DNA of 64,000 nt from Protula sp. h YS-2021. Its lineage: Eukaryota; Annelida; Polychaeta; Sabellida; Serpulidae. Position 1 is the stretch's first letter; every line of letters starts with the position of its first letter. Below are positions 1 through 10,021 of the stretch, in pieces. The notes under the pieces are model-generated. The model saw only the letters and a program-made list of their open reading frames with translations, had not been told where the DNA came from and searched no databases. Both the position numbers and the translations under genes were made by a program. Location: NCBI GenBank assembly GCA_949752745.1, contig OX457028.1:7954922-8018921 (forward strand), in the 5' to 3' direction.

Positions 1-2690
1 AGACGGACAAGCTCAAACCTATATCCCTCCGTTTCACGGAGGATAAAAACATGAGGAAGGCTTAACGTTTGGTCGTCAACCGATCACCAATGAAAAACGG
101 ATCATCACAGCCAAAATACGGTCGTCACTAAGGGCCACTTCGAACATCAAAAGTCCAACACTGTCATCTACTTACGGTTATTGTAATTATCAATATTTTC
201 TGGGGCTTATTTGACGGTTGATCTATCCGTATTCTGACAAACAAATTTCCAGTTTTCAGTATCATCTCCATCATATTAAAATCAGAAGAAAAAAAAAACA
301 ACTTCGACTTTGTTTCAGTGACAAATGTCAATTTATTCACAGTTCAAAAAGTACCAAACATACACTACACTGTAATCCTCCAAGTGTAGTACAACATTCG
401 CCCCCCCCCCCCACCCCATGTGTAACTAGCTAACAAGCAGCGACACTCTCAATACCGCCTTCAGTACGTACGAGAAATGACCTCTATCCCGATCAGCGTT
501 CTGTAACTATCCGCTGTTTCCTTGCCAGCTTTACTTCGTCTTTTACAACCGCAAGAATGACATCCACATCCTGACCTTAAGGCCCAAACTACAATCTCAC
601 CCCCCCCGCCCCCCCCCCCCCCCCGCGCAACACCGGCTTATACAGTGTCATCACGGCAACTAGCCGGCACGGAGACCAGTAGCGTGAGTAATATCGTGAC
701 AACATCCACACACTGCTTAATAAAACAAAACAAGTCACACAAATGGCAGGCAGAGCATAGGAAGAACATTTTCGACTTGTTTGCTTCAACAAGTTACTCA
801 AAAAAGTTACCTCCCTTCCCCACCCCATCCCCGATTAAAAACATTCATGAGTAATACAGTCTGAACCAGTCACAGTTCACTGATTATATTCAGTTCTGTT
901 TCTGTTTGCGATCGTTATTTCATGAACTAGTGGGGGTGGCGCCTGAGCTAGGACGGTGGCGCGGCTGTATGTGGCGGCACCTGCATCAGAGGCGATGGCG
1001 CCATCATCCCTGGCGTCCCACGACCCGCCATGGTGGCGTTAGGCCCCAACAGCATCTGGCGACAGAAACAACGGATATGTAACTCAGGACTGAAATAGAA
1101 AGGAATGAAATATGCCACAATTTATAAGAAACAAGCCATCGTCGAAGGCGCAGACCCCAACCGGACACAAGTCGTCATTTTGGAAACTTGAAATGTTAAA
1201 GCTTTAAACGCAAATAACCCGTGCTGATTTCTAATCAACATCAACTGAAAAAAAAATATCAATTTTATGGTTATGCTGTTTACTAAAAAACATTATTACA
1301 TGTATATCGATAACTCGACATTTTCATCTGAAGAATATCTTTTTTTGAGTCAAACAAAATCAATTCTTTTCAAATGGCAATTTCACACGATGCATTTTGC
1401 TGACACAGACGCACAGAATTTTAGTGACCGGAGAAATATGAAAACATTCCCGTCACAGACCTCTCTCTGTTGTTGCACTTCCATGTCCGCAATTTCCAGC
1501 CGCTCTTTCTCCAATAAAACAGGCAGAGCTAAAACTGTGGCCGAAGACGCAAAAACCCATAATCCTGACGTAACAATAACAACATTTACGTGTTAAATAT
1601 GTAAAGACTTTTTTTTGAAAATATACACATTTGCACTTAACACGATGGACGTAAATATCACAGAATGGAATATTGTATTTGTTCAATAAACTTGACTGAA
1701 ATTCTTTGTAAATTGAGCGGAAGACCTCTGTCATCAACAATAACAAACTATGCTATGCTGTCAGGTTGCTGTGGATGGACTGGTGGCGGTGAAGGGGGGG
1801 GGGGGTGTAGCAGAAGATGGAAGAGGGGTGGGGCAAAAAAAAAAAAAAAGAAGAAATTGCGAAATCGTATCTGCTCACCCGTTCGACTAACAGAATACAA
1901 CCATTTTGTGAGACTCCACGAGGAACTGACTAGCGATGACGTGCCATTTCTCACCGACTCCGGAAACATTTCCCTCAAGCCGTAAAGCCGCTCGAATAGA
2001 GTTTCATCCAAATCCTGAAACAAAAAGTAGTGGGAACAATGCCAGTCATATCTTGTCTGTCCGAATCAAAATATTAAGTGGCAAAATTAATCAATTGATT
2101 AATAAATTAATGATTTTTATCCCTTTAACTCCTCTTACGGACCTAAACCCTCCTACATGAAATTTAGCACTATCGGCGATGACAATCAATTAAGAGAATG
2201 CACTAGATGGTGATCTTGCATCCCAACAATAAGACAAGCAGTAGATAATTCACAGATCCACTGTAACAAAAAATACGGGTAGTTTTACTTTTACGCAAAT
2301 AAGACCTTTCTCTGATTATAAATTCAAATATACAACAAAACAAGCATGTCCAATGACATGACCCAGCTGAGTTACCAAACAAGGAAAGATAGAAAAACTC
2401 TGAAACGAATACTGTTAGGCCACAAAAATGAAGTATGTAAAATGCATTTAATTCGAATTCGGAAGCTACCCGAAAAGGGATGTTGGAGAGGTTGGGTTTT
2501 GACGATTCACGTATTTACCGACATTTACACAATTTTACAAAATTTTAAAAATTCTACCATTTCGGCATTTTTTTTTTTTTTTGTCATTTGCGAAAAAAAG
2601 CAAAGTCCAGGTGCAGAAGCATCTAAGAAACTTTCGATTAAAATTTTATAACTATTTGAAAAAGGCTGGGAGAAATGAATGGTTGACAAT
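1..2690. other. Gene-poor flank with homopolymer tracts
   Basis: I see no supportable gene. The stretch has C-runs near 400-420 and 600-625, a G-run near 1795-1806, A-runs near 1835-1850 and a GGTGGCG-rich patch at 930-1060. A segment at 1132-1168 recurs at 59618-59655, so it belongs to a dispersed repeat. Short open frames here look random in composition. Confidence 0.6.
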
Positions 2691-3010
2691 TCAGTTATTT
2701 ACTACCATTTATTCAAGTTTTTGCCAAACTTCAAAGTTCCGCACTTTCGGCAGTTTTGGGCGAACCGCGAAAAAAAATAATAGCCTGGTAGGCAAACCCC
2801 TGAGGAACATCCTTGCGTAACATCTAAGTGATTGGAGTAAAACTGTAGTAGGAGTAGCATTTTAAAAATGGGTCAAACGGTCACAAAAAGTGCCGCCATC
2901 TTGTCAGTTTTTCGTCAATCGTCAAAAAAAAGTAATAGCCAGGTGGTTGACCACCCAGGGAACATTCCTGCGTAATATCAAAACGATTGGGGCAAAACTG
3001 TAGGAGGAGT
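2690..3010. repeat. Diverged tandem repeat, unit about 150 bp
   Basis: Two clearly related units (about 2750-2855 and 2904-3010) share a run of A, then an AATAGCC(T/A)GGT block, GGAACAT(C/T)C(C/T)TGCGTAA and GATTGG(A/G)G(T/C)AAAACTGTAG. Weaker relatives extend upstream to about 2455. No coding content is seen. Confidence 0.55.
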
Positions 3011-3114
3011 CAGTTAAGTTTTAAGCTTATAAGTTTTAATTCTTTGTAGATCAAATTAACACTGACAATATAACGATCAAATATAAAGGGTAAAAAAATT
3101 GCCCACAAAGAAAA

Positions 3115-3159
3115 AAGCGTGTCAGAAGTCTTTAAAAAAACTTATCAAGTGACACGCTT
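3115..3159. repeat. Short inverted repeat (hairpin)
   Basis: AAGCGTGTCA at 3115-3124 is answered by its reverse complement TGACACGCTT at 3150-3159, with a 25-nt spacer. It sits between the tandem repeat and the LINE remnant. Function unknown. Confidence 0.5.
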
Positions 3160-3289
3160 ATTTGCGATTAAACTATTATTTTACGCTCTCCTTAAGAAAA
3201 CATGCAATTCACAGACAACATAAAGATACCCATTGTTGATAGCTAGAACACTAATAGATCAATTATTCAACTTATAAGTTATTTACTAG

Positions 3290-4185
3290 AGCATACTTAG
3301 TAAACAATCTTTTAAAGTGGTGAACTTTTTCGCTGCGACGACTACTGCATTCACACTGTTAAATATATTAATGCCGTGGACACTTATACATCTGTACTTT
3401 AATTTGGTGCGTGCGAATAGTTTTCGGACAATAAATAATACGTAATGAATCTGTATCAAGAACACGTGCAGCTTTATAAATAACTGAGGTACATTTGGAA
3501 AGTTTTTGTTTGACATCCAGGACATGTTCCTTCCAATTTATTTTGCTATCTATAAGTATCTCTAAGAATTTAGTAACAAAAACGCGGTCAATTACACATT
3601 CATTCATCTTTAGCTTTACATTATCAGGTAATTTCTTATGCGAGAAAACCATGAAATTAGTTTTTTTTTTATATTTTAAGATAGTTTGTTTAGTTTAAAC
3701 CATTTAACTAGCTTTTCTAGCTCTTGATTGAAGGTATTGCACAATATTTCTAAATTTGAACCCGATGAAAATAAGTTCGTGTCATCTGCAAACAATACAT
3801 ACTTTAAAAGTTCAGAAACATTACAAATATCGTTAATATACAAAATGAATAACAAGGGACCTAAAATAGACCCTTGTGGCACACCACATTTCACAGAGAG
3901 CATATTCGATTTGACATCATTATACTTTACATAGTTTCCTATTAACTAGATAACTAAACAGCCAATCATTAGCAATTCCTCTTATCCCAAAGTGAGCTAA
4001 CTTTCTTAACAACAGTTTCTGATCAATCGTATCAAAAGCCTTCTCTAAATCTATAAAAATGCCTATTGTATATTTGTTATTATCTGAAGCATCAGTGATC
4101 TCCTCGATTAAGTCAATTATTGCTAAGGATGTAGACCGGTTATGCCTGAATCCATACTTATTGTTTGAGATGTAGCATTTTAAAG
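3290..4185 (-). mobile_element. 5'-truncated non-LTR retrotransposon (LINE) reverse-transcriptase remnant
   Basis: Read on the minus strand, this is the palm and thumb part of a LINE reverse transcriptase. In order I see a FRxxRST block, a motif resembling DLxKAFDTI (catalytic Asp, about 4030-4060), the GVPQGSILGPLLFILYIND block (about 3840-3895), FADDTNLF with the catalytic Asp pair (about 3775-3800), and the C-terminal LGILID-like and NWKEH segments (about 3520-3560). Stops and frameshifts interrupt the frame, and no endonuclease or ORF1 is visible, so this is a dead fragment truncated at its 5' end near 4185. The motif style suits the CR1/L2/Jockey-type LINE groups; I cannot name the clade. 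Confidence 0.85.
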
Positions 4186-5978
4186 AAAAAGTTTAACATA
4201 CGCACACGCATTCAAGCCCCTATAGTGATACGACTAACCCCATCCGACAAAGTCGGCTGGGTTAAAAAGGGTCCCCGACTCACGGGAGGACAGGCCTTTT
4301 AACGTCGTACCCAGGACCACTGAAGCATGAAAACACATTTTTTCGTCAAAGGCCATTTGATAACGAAAAACATATCTTAAAAACGGCAGTTGCCTCAGTT
4401 GTAAGTCACACAACAAATACATCTGATATACGATAGCACAGACGCGTGGGGAAAACTCCTCAGCAATGGACAAAAACAAATTTCTATAGCACAGTCACGA
4501 GCAAAACTGATACAAAACAATCGCCGAAAATCGAGAAAAAAAAACAACCTGGAGGAACCTAGAAAAATTAATATCTGCGAAATTGAATTTCCAGGTTTTA
4601 GGACATTTTTCAAAATTCCAGGTGTTTTCCAGGTCTGAAACACCTATGTGTAAAATTCAAGGTTTTTCCAGGCCGTGGACACCCTGTTACATACCACCAA
4701 TGAGAATTGACATTTTCATCAAAAGTAATCAAAAAGTGCCAGCGCTTGCGTCGGGGCAAAACGCATAGTTTCTCACTGTTTTATACCAAATACAACAGGG
4801 TATTTTTCTTGTTCTGGACCGACTGCATACATTCTGGCATACGTGGGAGCGGAGATAGAAATGGTTACAGTAGATCGTAATTGGTGACAACAAAATGTTC
4901 AATTCTGACTAAACTTAATTAGCCAGATGCAAATTTGGCGACTTTTTATACTCAAATATTCCTTATTTTGCGATATTTGACAAATAAAAATTGTTTTCAG
5001 CCACGGAAGATGGTCTTTTCAATTTCACCAATTTGGATCTACTGTAGCCATTCGTTCTCCTTCCCCTTGTACTTGTCACATGCCATGAACTTAGTTCTTT
5101 ACACAGTTTTTACCGTTTAGAAAAATTTTTTTACTTAGCTTAAATATCGAAGAATTTGTATTGGTATAAAAGTGCTAAACTCCAAATATCGCTCATTATG
5201 CCCTCAGTTACCCACAATGTATTGCAAGAAGGTGTCCGGAAGAATTGCGCTGGGAAGCCTGCTTCACTCATAGCAGCGGTGCGCTAAGAAGTTTCCAGGC
5301 ACGATGTTATACTAGTCAGAGCTACTCCACTCACATCGTCATCATCGTCGTCTGGTGAAAGCAGTGATGCCGGGTGAACAGCGGGTGGCTTATGATCTGG
5401 TTTCACGCTTAAAAAATCATCCTCTGAACGAGGCCCGAGGTCTTCAACGGTAGGCATTGCCTTTCACGCGCAAGATGAAGTAAAAAGAGAAGACTTCTCG
5501 TGTTTATAGTGCGTCCTTCACCTTCTTGGGAAACAAACTATGCACGCAAGTGCCTGTATGCATACGCCCTGCAATAGCATTCGGGAAGGGTGTTTGCACG
5601 AGGGCTGTTCCAAGAAAATTTAACTGCTTCATTGTTTCTTTTTTGTGGGGAAGAAAATTTAGCTTATAATGCTTATACTAATGAGAAAGAAAATTGCAGT
5701 TCGAACTTGCCTACAGCAGTCAAACAGATTACTTATAAACTTTTAAATTAACCCACCATTAACAAAAATTTGAAACCTTAAAATGGGCATGTTTTTAAAC
5801 AAAACATTTCATTTGCAGAAAGCGAGAGAAATTGGGTTACTTTGTAGACAAGCATTTTTATCAATTGTAGCAGTGTAATAAAAAAACTCTTTGTAAAGCT
5901 ACAGGAAATTTCAAACAGATTACTTGTGACTTTTTTCAATTTATCCACTATTTTCAATAATTAAAACTTTGAAAAGGA
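4186..5978. other. Intergenic, no supportable gene
   Basis: AT-rich sequence with no convincing ORF, RNA gene or repeat array. It ends at the target duplication of the next element (5979-5984). Confidence 0.5.
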
Positions 5979-6550
5979 CACGTTAGTAGGGGAGGGTGTC
6001 TGTTCTGGATATGACCCCCCCCCCTCCGAAGATTGAAGGGGAGGGGGGGCTCTGGATTGGTATTTAGAACAGACAGTCTGTTTCGGAAACGGATGTGACA
6101 TCCTAAAGTGATTGATGTGTTTTACGTATCCAGAACAGATGATCTGTTTTGGAAACGTAAAAAGATATAAAAAAAAATAAATCTGAGTCTGTTTTGGATA
6201 CGGAAGTGACGTCTTGGAGTAATGTCAACTGTTTTACGTATCAAGATTAGACTGTCTCTTTTGGAAACGTATCAAAATTTTTTAGAACTTTATCCCTAAG
6301 AGTAAACTGAATATTGCAATTTTATATGTGAAGAACGTTGAAACTGTGCTTACACATCAAAAACAAGACATATATTGCATAGATTTATTAATACAGTTTG
6401 AAGACAGCGCTTAAATCAATAACAATATTACAACATTTATTGATTTAGAAAGTCTTTGATTTACAAAGTCTTTAGTTTAGTCAAATCAGTCTCTTGTTCT
6501 TCATCTGTTTTACTCTTTCTCATTTTACTGTCCTCATCCTCATTACTTTC

Positions 6551-7185
6551 TTAGTAGCTGCTTTCATCATTTTCCACATCATCTAGAAGCTCTTCAAAGA
6601 ATGCATCGTTTCTACTTATAGCCGCCTTTATTGTCTTTGAATACTCGTAATGTCGTTCATCAATAAAGAAATTAAAGTCTTCTAAAATGTTTTGATAACG
6701 TTCGCTTTGTTCTAGACGTTGAGTATATTTGAATAGTCTCATAAACAGTTATTTTAATCCACGCTTATCACTTTCTTTCAAGTGCATCTTCAAGCCCTTG
6801 TTCTTTATATTATGAAACCTTTTCTTGAAATTTGTCACCATTTTCATCGTAGACTTTTTGGACCATGACATATCAAACAGAGTCTGTTTCTGACTGACTT
6901 TCAGAGCTGCCGTTATCGTCACCCTCGCCACAATGTTCCATATGTTTGAACAAAGCTTCTTGGCTGTAGTATAACGCACCACATTCTGTACAAGCATGTT
7001 AACGCTTTCCATAAAAGACTCATCTACAGGTGATTTAATGGGGTTTTCCATCTCTATCTCCCATTCTCCATTCACTTCTGAAGTGTGTGCATGTGTTAAG
7101 TGTCTTTTAAGACTTTGTAGCTAATGGCAAGATTCCGAACAAATGTTGCACTGATACATCCTTTCAGTTCCACATCCAGTTCTGA
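6551..7185 (-). pseudogene. Broken minus-strand gene with a C2H2-like zinc finger, function unknown
   Basis: Open segments at 6749-7075 (108 codons) and 6551-6742 (63 codons) abut on the minus strand. Upstream, in frame with the first, a Cys-x2-Cys...His-x3-His finger-like segment is read at about 7090-7150 but carries an in-frame TAG near 7123. The 6749-7075 product has a Lys-rich C-terminus; the last segment is acidic at its end (DDVENDES). I recognise no family. It lies wholly inside the small Polinton-type element, so it is probably a relic of that element's cargo. Confidence 0.45.
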
Positions 7186-7200
7186 AATGACAAGAAGTCT

Positions 7201-7340
7201 TTGAATATCAACATATATATGGCAACAGCGGTAACAACTGTTGTTGCCACAACAACGGTGGCAACAACAACGGTAGCAATTGTTGTTGCAACAACAACAA
7301 CTGTTGTTGCCATAACAGCGGAAGCAACAACAATGTTATT
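7201..7340. repeat. Low-complexity ACA/TGT-rich tract
   Basis: Runs of ACAACA and TGTTGTTG alternate and can fold on themselves. Reading frames across it give Val/Thr/Ala-only peptides and are not genes. Confidence 0.6.
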
Positions 7341-7679
7341 TCTATCATTTCTACTAACCCTTTCCAAAAAACAGACTATATGTCCTGGAGTCGTATCCCG
7401 AACATACAGTGCCAAAAACAGATGACGTCACTTCATGACATCACATCCGTATCCAAAACAGACTCAGACGTTTTACACGTTACCAAAACATACAGTCTGT
7501 TCTGGATACATGAAACAGATGACGTCACTTCATGACGTCACTTCCGTTTCGAAAACAGACTCTCTGTTCTACATACCAATCCAGAACCCCCCGTTGCCAG
7601 AACAGACACCCTACCCCTGCTCACGATTTTACACGAACAATCTCATTTTAGGGCAGAATATTAAAATGCTCAATAAATA

Positions 7680-7685
7680 AATAAC
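7680..7685. repeat. Target-site duplication, left copy (AATAAC)
   Basis: AATAAC directly precedes the left terminus AGTAGGG. The same six bases follow the right terminus at 24459-24464. Six-base duplications are the hallmark of Polinton integration. Confidence 0.93.
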
Positions 7686-8065
7686 AGTAGGGTGAAAAGG
7701 CCGGTTCTGGGTCACTTGATGACGTCATACTGTCTGGAAGTGACGTCATCATGTCTGGACCGGAAGTGCTGTCTAGACCGGAAGTGCTGTCTAGACCGGA
7801 AGTGCTGTCTAGACCGGAAGTGCTGTCTAGACCGGAAGTGCTGTCTGGAGTGGAAGTGACGTCATCATGTCTGGACCGGAAGTGACATCATGATGTCTGG
7901 ACCGGAAGTGACGTCATGATGTCTGGACCGGAAGTCATGATAAGCGTTAGGATAGGCGCGACCATGTGTGACGTCATCATGACGTCATACTGAGATGATG
8001 CTGTCTGGAGCGAAAGTGGTTTGGCCGAGTCAATCAACATGAAGCCAATGAACCCGACCTGTCAA
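7686..8065 (+). repeat. Left terminal inverted repeat (380 bp)
   Basis: Matches the reverse complement of 24079-24458 over its full 380 bp, with no difference that I can find by eye. It contains six TGACGTCA octamers (7720, 7741, 7857, 7909, 7969, 7980) and five tandem CCGGAAGTGCTGTC units (about 7758-7848), plus further ACCGGAAGTGAC copies. The octamer is the CREB/ATF site; the CCGGAAGT core also resembles an ETS site. The repeat should carry the protein-primed replication origin and the integrase-binding end. Confidence 0.95.
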
Positions 8066-8101
8066 GCAGTGTAACCATGGCAACAGACCCTAAAAAGCCA
8101 C

Positions 8102-8503
8102 GACCCCCCCCCCCCCTCGAAATTGTGATTTTTGCATATTTATCCGTTTCAGACGATTCTGAACATTTTTCATTTTTTCGACCCCCCCCCCCCCCCCTCG
8201 AAATTGTGATTTTTGCATATTTATCCGTTTCAGACGATTCTGAACATTTTTCATTTTTTCGACCCCCCCCCCCTCGAAATTGTGATTTTTGCATATTTAT
8301 CCGTTTCAGACGATTCTGAACATTTTTTCATTTTTTCGACCCCCCCCCCTCGAAATTGTGATTTTTGCATATTTATCCGTTTCAGACGATTCTGAACATT
8401 TTTCATTTTTTCGACCCCCCCCCCTCGAAATTGTGATTTTTGCATATTTATCCGTTTCAGACGATTCTGAACATTTTTCATTTTTTCGACCCCCCCCCCC
8501 CAG
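8102..8503. repeat. Left subterminal minisatellite with C-tracts (about 5 units of 72-80 bp)
   Basis: Each unit starts with 9-14 cytosines followed by a TCGAAATTGTGATTTTTGCA block and ends TTTTTCATTTTTTCGA. C-tracts lie near 8105, 8183, 8263, 8339, 8414 and 8489. The complementary strand has G-runs able to form G-quadruplexes. Open frames through it (Pro-rich or Gly-rich) come from the repeat and are not genes. Confidence 0.9.
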
Positions 8504-8528
8504 GAGAACAAACTAAAAAAAAAAATTG

Positions 8529-8582
8529 TGCTGAATCAGCATGATGAAATCGTTGATTCAGCATGATAAAATCGTATATAAG
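8529..8582 (+). promoter_or_regulatory. Left terminal-gene promoter: Maf-like palindrome plus TATA box
   Basis: TGCTGAATCAGCA (8529-8541) is a 13-bp palindrome one central base away from the Maf recognition element. A related TTGATTCAGCA lies at 8553-8563 and the TATA box TATATAAG at 8575-8582. The TATA box and ~35 bases after it closely match the minus-strand promoter at 23601-23565, at the other end of the element. Confidence 0.65.
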
Positions 8583-8635
8583 TGTAGTGTCTCGAGGCTT
8601 AGGCATCGTCAGACACACCAGCTATCAACATAGAC

Positions 8636-8716
8636 ATGGATGACTTTGAAACAGTTACTTTTGATGATACATTATTATCGTTGGAAGAGATAGATGCGTC
8701 ATGGTACAATCGCTAA
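8636..8716 (+). CDS. Small acidic ORF (26 aa), terminal-gene relic or micropeptide
   Basis: The ORF starts MDDFETV and ends at a TAA after 26 codons; about a third of its residues are Asp or Glu. The ATG is 61 nt from the start of the TATA box at 8575, a normal 5' leader length. Its promoter is homologous to that of the 91-aa gene at the opposite end (23279-23554). It may be a truncated or replaced relative of that gene, or a genuine micropeptide. There is no motif to assign function. Confidence 0.4.
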   Translation: MDDFETVTFDDTLLSLEEIDASWYNR

Positions 8717-8808
8717 CAAACGGTTTACCAACAACCTTTCTCGACGGTTTCAATGACATGACTCCGCGATTTTACAAACATCTCATGAAAACCTACATGT
8801 AACATCTG

Positions 8809-8816
8809 TATAAAAG
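8809..8816 (+). promoter_or_regulatory. TATA box (TATAAAAG) for the 8871 gene
   Basis: Transcription would start about 30 nt downstream, near 8839. That is past the ATG at 8835, so the in-frame ATG at 8871 (context ACCATGG) is favoured as the start. Confidence 0.6.
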
Positions 8817-8870
8817 GAGGTAAAACCATCTACAATGTCAACATTGCTTCTTCATCGATGTGTAGAGACC

Positions 8871-9269
8871 ATGGATGACGTCTTCAAAGTGAATTATGCT
8901 GACTATGTGTTTTCAAAGCTTCCTGCTTTTGAATCGGATTGGATGCTGCAAGTGAAGAACTTACATCAGCATTGGGAAGCTGTTGGAAAGACCATTCCAA
9001 GAGATCGTTTCATCCGCTCGTTTCTACGTGAATGTGAAGATCTACATTTACCGTTAACTTATGACATTGATTTAGCATTTATCAACGTGAATACAATTTG
9101 GGCAGTTGAGCTCATGTTAGATGTGGCTGCAAGAATCATTTTACATTATGATGATGATGTTCCATTGAAGACGAATGTATCAGAGCTTGTCCGATTCAAC
9201 CATGGACGAGTTGAAGTGAATTCAAAACTTTGCAAGTTCTTTGCTGACTCAGCAGATAGTTGGGTATAA
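8871..9269 (+). CDS. Small helical early protein, family A member 1 (unknown function)
   Basis: 132 aa from the ATG at 8871, chosen over 8835 because of the TATA position and strong start context. The N-terminal pattern MD-x-(V/C)FK-x2-Y-x-D, then KL, a Trp, and FLRECE, is shared with the product of the gene at 10022, so the two are paralogues. The sequence looks all-helical and acidic, with no signal peptide, membrane segment or zinc ligands. It lies first in the rightward early-type genes and its 3' end contains the promoter of the next gene (Maf site 9242, TATA 9265). I know no named family for it. Confidence 0.75.
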   Translation: MDDVFKVNYADYVFSKLPAFESDWMLQVKNLHQHWEAVGKTIPRDRFIRSFLRECEDLHLPLTYDIDLAFINVNTIWAVELMLDVAARIILHYDDDVPLKTNVSELVRFNHGRVEVNSKLCKFFADSADSWV

Positions 9270-9272
9270 AAG
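9242..9272 (+). promoter_or_regulatory. Consensus T-MARE (TGCTGACTCAGCA) plus TATA box
   Basis: TGCTGACTCAGCA at 9242-9254 is the exact 13-bp Maf recognition element (TRE type), which also fits NF-E2/AP-1-type bZIP dimers. TATAAAAG follows at 9265-9272. Both lie within the last codons of the upstream gene. They set the transcription start near 9295 and so point to the ATG at 9350. Confidence 0.7.
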
Positions 9273-9349
9273 GGAGTGAACTCAGCAGAGTGAAGTCATT
9301 TCTCAGCAGTCAGTTGGAGGGAGTGGATCATCAGTACATTGTAGCAGCC

Positions 9350-9997
9350 ATGGAGAACAAGACAAGCAACGCAACGCAGCGCAGCAGCAGCTTTAAAATT
9401 AGTGCTAACTTAACCATTACTGTGGAGCATGGAGAATATGGGCCATTTCTACGCATCACACGTGGAGAGAGATGGTGTGCTTATTCACCATCTTTGTGGA
9501 AGATTGTATGCCAAAGCTTGAAAAATTTACGCGACATTGGCTTCAAACTGTACTTAACGCAAACGAAGTGGCTTGAAGTCATTTCATACTTGGATATGCG
9601 CTATGTGAGTTTTGTGCGCACGTCACGGTTTGAAGGGAAAGAATACACACATCACATCAACATGAATGATGGTGAATGGGAGACACTGCTTCAGGAGATG
9701 GACAACATCAACTCAGTCCTATCACCATGTGAGGAATGTCATGACAAGAAAACGATCATCAAGCTGCAAAAGGATGGTCGGATGAAGGTGTCAAAGCTAT
9801 CCAAGAAAAGGCTGGCTGAAGTTCAGTTGGAGAACATGAACGTACAAAATCAACTTGGACTTACCTGTGACTATTGCGGTGCTTGTGGATATGTGGAGGA
9901 TTATCATTGCCACTGCCACAAGTATAATTGCAAGTTGTGTGAACCAAGCAACTTCTGCGACAAGTGTGGAGTACTTAAAGTCAGTGAAGCAAAGTAA
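9350..9997 (+). CDS. Two-lobed PC4-like protein with a C-terminal Cys/His zinc-binding domain
   Basis: 215 aa from the ATG at 9350 (context GCCATGG); the frame is open further upstream but only through the promoter. Residues ~18-120 appear to hold two beta-rich lobes, each ending in a Trp-containing helix: SPSLWKIV around W50 and INMNDGEWETLLQEM around W110. The second pattern, hydrophobic strand-xxxx-W-xx-L, recurs in all four leftward genes at 17668-19078, the clearest of which is a PC4 homologue. Residues 173-206 hold about ten Cys and His ligands (CDYCGAC...CHCHKYNCKLC...CDKC), suggesting two or three zinc sites. A single-stranded DNA-binding or transcription/replication cofactor is inferred. 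The PC4 relation of this member is weaker than that of the 18731 gene. Confidence 0.75.
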   Translation: MENKTSNATQRSSSFKISANLTITVEHGEYGPFLRITRGERWCAYSPSLWKIVCQSLKNLRDIGFKLYLTQTKWLEVISYLDMRYVSFVRTSRFEGKEYTHHINMNDGEWETLLQEMDNINSVLSPCEECHDKKTIIKLQKDGRMKVSKLSKKRLAEVQLENMNVQNQLGLTCDYCGACGYVEDYHCHCHKYNCKLCEPSNFCDKCGVLKVSEAK

Positions 9998-10021
9998 AAG
10001 CCCACAAGACACTGAAACAAG

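Larger units (their letters stand above)
5985..7621. mobile_element. Short, decayed Polinton-type element with inverted terminal repeats
   Basis: The left end begins AGTAGGGGAGGGTGTCTGTT. The right end, read in reverse complement, begins AGCAGGGGTAGGGTGTCTG. The two arms (about 5985-6270 and 7380-7621) stay recognisably homologous and share internal GTCTGTTTTGGAAACG-like sub-repeats. The right arm has three TGACGTCA octamers (7423, 7520, 7533); in the left arm they are mutated. Flanking hexamers are CACGTT (5979-5984) and CACGAT (7622-7627), a 5/6 match to the 6-bp duplication made by Polinton integrases. AG...CT termini are also the Polinton rule. The interior (~1.1 kb) has only a broken minus-strand frame. 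I infer an old deletion derivative of a Polinton family related to, but distinct from, the complete element next to it. Confidence 0.75.

Noticed and set aside
8102..8503. Possible CRISPR-like array
   Set aside because: Units are near-identical throughout, with no distinct spacers, no cas genes and a eukaryotic context; this is a minisatellite.
8034..8516. Overlapping Pro-rich and Gly-rich frames on both strands near the left end
   Set aside because: They come from the C-tract minisatellite; different frames of the same unit are equally open.
8835..8870. Upstream ATG at 8835 as start of the first family A gene
   Set aside because: The TATA box at 8809 predicts transcription starting at about 8839, after this ATG; the in-frame ATG at 8871 has a stronger context.
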